This document shows, piece by piece, positions 61,058 through 64,000 of a DNA stretch of 64,000 nt; positions within the stretch are counted from its first letter, which is position 1; every line of letters starts with the position of its first letter. The notes beneath the pieces were generated by a model that made no database searches, was not told the origin of the DNA, and saw only the letters and a list, made by a program, of their open reading frames with translations. The position numbers and the translations under genes are program-made. Location: positions 1-64,000 of the forward strand of contig JAZDFQ010000059.1 in the NCBI GenBank assembly GCA_043807765.1, in the 5' to 3' direction. The DNA is from Stygiobacter sp043807765 (GTDB lineage Bacteria; Bacteroidota; Ignavibacteria; Ignavibacteriales; Melioribacteraceae).

Positions 61058-61900
61058 GTGAAAAAACTAACTGCTTTTGTACTAATAATTACCTCTCTCT
61101 CTGTTTCTGCACAAACCGTAGATACCGTAAAAAGCAGCTGGGTTCCTTCTCTTGTAACAAGCATAGGAATTAATCAAATTGCTTTCAGCAACTGGGTAAA
61201 AGGTGGCGAAAATTCAATAGCTTGGACGCTAATGGGAGATTTTCATTATGATAAACCAAGCAAAGAATGGTCATTCAAAAATTCTATAAAGGCTACATAC
61301 GGAAGATCAAAAATTGGCGGCGCTACTTATAGAACAACAGATAACGATTTATATATTGAAAATGTTGCTTCTTATGATCTCGGTTGGGCTGCAAGTCCAT
61401 TTATTTCCAATTCGATCAGAACTCAGCTTGCAAGCGGTTTTGATTATAAAGTTACACCAGAAATGGAAATTGCCAACTTTTTCGATCCCGGCTATATAAC
61501 TCAAACAATCGGTTTTACTTATGATAAATATCCGAGTATTGTTACACGTCTCGGTATCGGCTTTCAAGAAATAATTACAAATAAGTTTACGCAGTATTCG
61601 GATGATCCTAATACTAAAAACGAAGTTGAGAAATTTAAATTTGAAACCGGTATAGAATCCGTAACCGATGTTGATTACAAACTAGAAGAGAATATAGTTT
61701 TCAAAAGTAAAATTCGTCTTTTCTCTCAATTCAAAAGTCTGGATGTTTGGGATGTACGCTGGGATAATATAATTGCCGCAAAAGTAACAAAGTATATTTC
61801 CGTAAATTTTGGCTACTTACTTATTTACGAAAAAGCGCAATCCGCTACCACACAGATTAAAGAAGGCTTACAGATTGGTTTTGTTTATAACGTATTATAA
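61058..61900 (+). CDS. DUF3078 outer-membrane-like protein
   Basis: The 280-residue protein (GTG start, signal peptide LTAFVLIITSLSVSAQ) has the DUF3078 N-terminus WVPSLVTSIGINQIAFSNWVKGGENSIAW and amphipathic beta strands typical of a small porin-like barrel (DDNDLYIENVASYD-like turns; final FGYLLIYEKAQS). Function unknown; it is Bacteroidota-specific. TAATTTTG at 61010-61017 is a possible -7 box, with only a 15-base spacing to TTG. Confidence 0.87.
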   Translation: MKKLTAFVLIITSLSVSAQTVDTVKSSWVPSLVTSIGINQIAFSNWVKGGENSIAWTLMGDFHYDKPSKEWSFKNSIKATYGRSKIGGATYRTTDNDLYIENVASYDLGWAASPFISNSIRTQLASGFDYKVTPEMEIANFFDPGYITQTIGFTYDKYPSIVTRLGIGFQEIITNKFTQYSDDPNTKNEVEKFKFETGIESVTDVDYKLEENIVFKSKIRLFSQFKSLDVWDVRWDNIIAAKVTKYISVNFGYLLIYEKAQSATTQIKEGLQIGFVYNVL

Positions 61901-61914
61901 TTCCCGGAAGACAA

Positions 61915-62343
61915 ATGACGATTAAAGAGAAACAAGACACGATTGTAAAAGAGTTTGAGCAGTTTACCGACTGGGAAGAAAAATATACACGCATTATAGA
62001 GCTAGGCAGAAAAATGCCGGCTCTTGATGATTCCTTCAAAACTGAGAAGCACAAACTTAGCGGCTGCCAAAGCCAAGTTTGGATAAACGCCAAGCTTGAG
62101 GGTGGTAAAATTATTTTTGAAGCTGATAGCGACGCGGCTATTGTAAAGGGGTTGATCTCCCTTCTTGTTGATGTTTACTCAAATCAAACGCCGGATGAGA
62201 TTCTAGCTAATCCACCGGAGTTTGTTAAAAATATTGGTATTGATAATCACCTTTCTCCAACACGCAAGAATGGACTTGGCGCAATGATGAAACAAATCCA
62301 GATGTATGCAGTAGCTTTCAAAGCGATGGCGGTAAAGCGTTAA
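61915..62343 (+). CDS. sufE: SufE-family Fe-S cluster assembly protein
   Basis: The 142-residue protein matches SufE over its length: FTDWEEKYTRIIELGRKMPA, the sulfur-accepting Cys51 in KLSGCQSQVWI, and LADNPPEFVKNI-like segments later. SufE receives sulfur from the SufS desulfurase. No suf cluster genes are adjacent, so it may serve a distant suf operon. It lies 14 bases after the DUF3078 gene. Confidence 0.94.
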   Translation: MTIKEKQDTIVKEFEQFTDWEEKYTRIIELGRKMPALDDSFKTEKHKLSGCQSQVWINAKLEGGKIIFEADSDAAIVKGLISLLVDVYSNQTPDEILANPPEFVKNIGIDNHLSPTRKNGLGAMMKQIQMYAVAFKAMAVKR

Positions 62344-62422
62344 TAGGTTATTGTACTTTGTTCCGTTTCGAACAAGATAGTCGAGACTCTAAATAAAACA
62401 ATAGATATATTTCACCCAGAGA

Positions 62423-64000
62423 ATGACAAAACTTTTAAATGGGTGTAATATGATAGCCGCCTCTCTTGGTTCCCTCCCTAAACTGAAGCACGTTCAGATT
62501 ATCAACAAATTTTATAGAGACTTGATAGGAACACAAGACTATAAAAAAGTTGCGCAGCTTGCTGTAAATGCTCTAATGAAGTACAGCAATTCTCCTTCGG
62601 TTGCAATATTTCAGTATTTACCGGATAATAAAGAATTGCTTTTGATCGCCTCCAAGGGTTTTAGAAACCGCGTTAAAAAAGCCAGCCGTGCTTTTCCGGT
62701 AGACGATAGCTTTACCGGTATTGCTGTAAAATCAAAAAAAATTCTTTTCTTAAAAAATATTACCGCAGATAAAAGAGTCAATCCGGCAGCAAAAAAAGCT
62801 TTAACAAAAGATGGGTTTAAAGCTGTTATTTCGATACCACTTCTTTACAACAACAACGTTATTGGCACCGCTAATTTGATATTTCACGATGATTCCTATA
62901 TTAACGATGTAGATAGAGTAACATTAACTACGATTGGAAAAACAGTTGCGTTGGCTATGGCCAACGCCAACAATGTTAATAAAATAACTCGGGAGATAGT
63001 AAAACGTACCGCCGCAGAAGAAAAGCTTAACGCCAGTCAGAATAAATACAGAACACTAGTTGAAAACATAAATGACCTGGTGGTAAAATTTGATACTACA
63101 GGAACACTTCTTTATGCTAGCCCAAATTACCGTGAAATCTTTAATGTAAAGCACAAAGATATTATCGGAAAAAAGTTTCTTCCTCAAATTCATTCGGATG
63201 ATTTACCAAGAGTAAAAGTAGTTCTAAAAAAAGCATTAAAAGCCCCCTACGTTCTTGAACATGAAGAAAGAATGCTAACAAAATTTGGGTGGAGATGGAT
63301 TCAATGGTCTAATAAAGGGGTGAATAACAACTCCTCAAAAATTCAAGAAATAATTGCCATTGGTCGGGATATCACAGAAAAAAAAGAAACTGAACTTGAA
63401 CTTATTAAAAGTCAGAATAACATTAAGTCCATCTTAGAAGCAATTCCCGATGTTCTATTTCGCTTAAATAAGGAGGGCGTTTACATAGATTACATTGCTC
63501 ACGAAAAAAATCCTCTGCGAATTCCGAAGCACTTAGTTATTAACCGCAACATTTCTGAAACCCTTCCGCCCGAAGTTTACAAAGAAGCCTTAAAGAAAAT
63601 CCGTAGCGTTATTAAAACCGGCATTCCCGATATCTTGGGATACAGCATGAACCATAAGGAATCTTTACGACATTTTGAAGGAAGAATTATTAAAAGCGGA
63701 CAAAATGAAGTATTGGTTATTGTTCGCGACATTACCGACATAAAGAAATATCGAGAAGAAATAAATAAACTTGCTCTTATTGCAAGAGAGACGGACAATG
63801 GTGTGTTAATAACAGATTCGAATCATAAAATTGAGTGGGCCAACGAAGGCTTTACAAGAGTTACCGGATATACGCTTGAGGAAGTAAGAGATAAACGTCC
63901 CGGCGATTTCTTGTTAGGCGAAGAATCTGACCCGGCTTTAGCCAAGCAATTTGAAGAAACATTAATGAGGGGAAAGAACATGCGAGCTGAAATAATTAAT
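62423..64000 (+). CDS. GAF/PAS-domain sensor protein (probable histidine kinase), incomplete
   Basis: The frame is open from ATG 62423 (or ATG 62450, nine codons later) to the window end with no stop, giving over 515 residues. A GAF domain occupies about residues 25-190 (SPSVAIFQYLP, FPVDDSFTGIAVKSKKIL, VISIPLLYNNNVIGTANL). A PAS domain follows near 215-320 (YRTLVENINDLVVKFDTTG, GRDITEKKETELEL linking motif), then a second PAS (KSILEAIPDVLFRLNKEGV) and a third (ALIARETDNGVLITDSNHKI). Such multi-PAS proteins usually end in a histidine kinase; that end is beyond the window. Confidence 0.85.
   Translation, partial: MTKLLNGCNMIAASLGSLPKLKHVQIINKFYRDLIGTQDYKKVAQLAVNALMKYSNSPSVAIFQYLPDNKELLLIASKGFRNRVKKASRAFPVDDSFTGIAVKSKKILFLKNITADKRVNPAAKKALTKDGFKAVISIPLLYNNNVIGTANLIFHDDSYINDVDRVTLTTIGKTVALAMANANNVNKITREIVKRTAAEEKLNASQNKYRTLVENINDLVVKFDTTGTLLYASPNYREIFNVKHKDIIGKKFLPQIHSDDLPRVKVVLKKALKAPYVLEHEERMLTKFGWRWIQWSNKGVNNNSSKIQEIIAIGRDITEKKETELELIKSQNNIKSILEAIPDVLFRLNKEGVYIDYIAHEKNPLRIPKHLVINRNISETLPPEVYKEALKKIRSVIKTGIPDILGYSMNHKESLRHFEGRIIKSGQNEVLVIVRDITDIKKYREEINKLALIARETDNGVLITDSNHKIEWANEGFTRVTGYTLEEVRDKRPGDFLLGEESDPALAKQFEETLMRGKNMRAEIIN

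Overview
The window looks like a chromosome segment of a low-GC member of the Ignavibacteria (Bacteroidota/Chlorobi group). Three secreted proteins end in type IX secretion C-terminal domains with the NYPNPFNP signature typical of that class. There is also a TonB receptor with a carboxypeptidase-like N-domain, AraC regulators with a 7-TM sensor, DUF4159/DUF4175 proteins, and promoter-like TAnnTTTG boxes of the Bacteroidota type. Species cannot be fixed from the sequence alone. I see no rRNA, tRNA, CRISPR array or phage genes. No gene-free stretch exceeds about 300 bases.

Left edge (1-9990): the tail and right end of an IS256-type element have removed the start of a gingipain-like C25 peptidase gene. 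A TonB-dependent receptor with palindromes in its promoter region follows, then a 7-TM AraC regulator, an acid phosphatase lipoprotein, and an unusual receiver / substrate-binding / CheW fusion. Region 10-16 kb: a metabolic run (SMP-30 lactonase, cupin, Gfo/Idh/MocA dehydrogenase, rubrerythrin, PD40 protein, PpnP, YiaK-like dehydrogenase), then a putative toxin-antitoxin pair with a PIN protein and a very large partner. Region 17-24 kb: valS, a GAF-SpoIIE phosphatase, a threonine dehydratase and a secreted SGNH-like protein.

Region 24-37 kb: an apparent operon of M64 peptidase, YegS-like lipid kinase and YicI-like alpha-xylosidase. Then come DUF4159 and DUF4175 genes separated by a degenerate GxxExxY gene lying between inverted repeats, an ECF sigma / anti-sigma / exported coiled-coil operon, and TerC. 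Region 37-50 kb: a TPR protein, a TonB_C-parvulin fusion lipoprotein, and a six-gene tightly coupled minus-strand operon (VOC, membrane glycosyltransferase-like, class D beta-lactamase, S9 peptidase, MOSC, HEAT-like). A crotonase, HAD phosphatase, DUF1761 protein and isoaspartyl peptidase follow.

Region 50-64 kb: beta-propeller lipoprotein, T9SS fibronectin-like protein, exported C1 peptidase of the bleomycin-hydrolase type, sialidase, CstA, a TlpA-like thioredoxin with a large N-region, uvrB, DUF3078 protein, sufE, and a GAF/PAS sensor protein running off the right edge. The most unusual items are the REC/NMT1/CheW fusion, the PIN module with its 260-residue partner, the inverted-repeat-bounded GxxExxY cassette, and the TonB_C-parvulin fusion.
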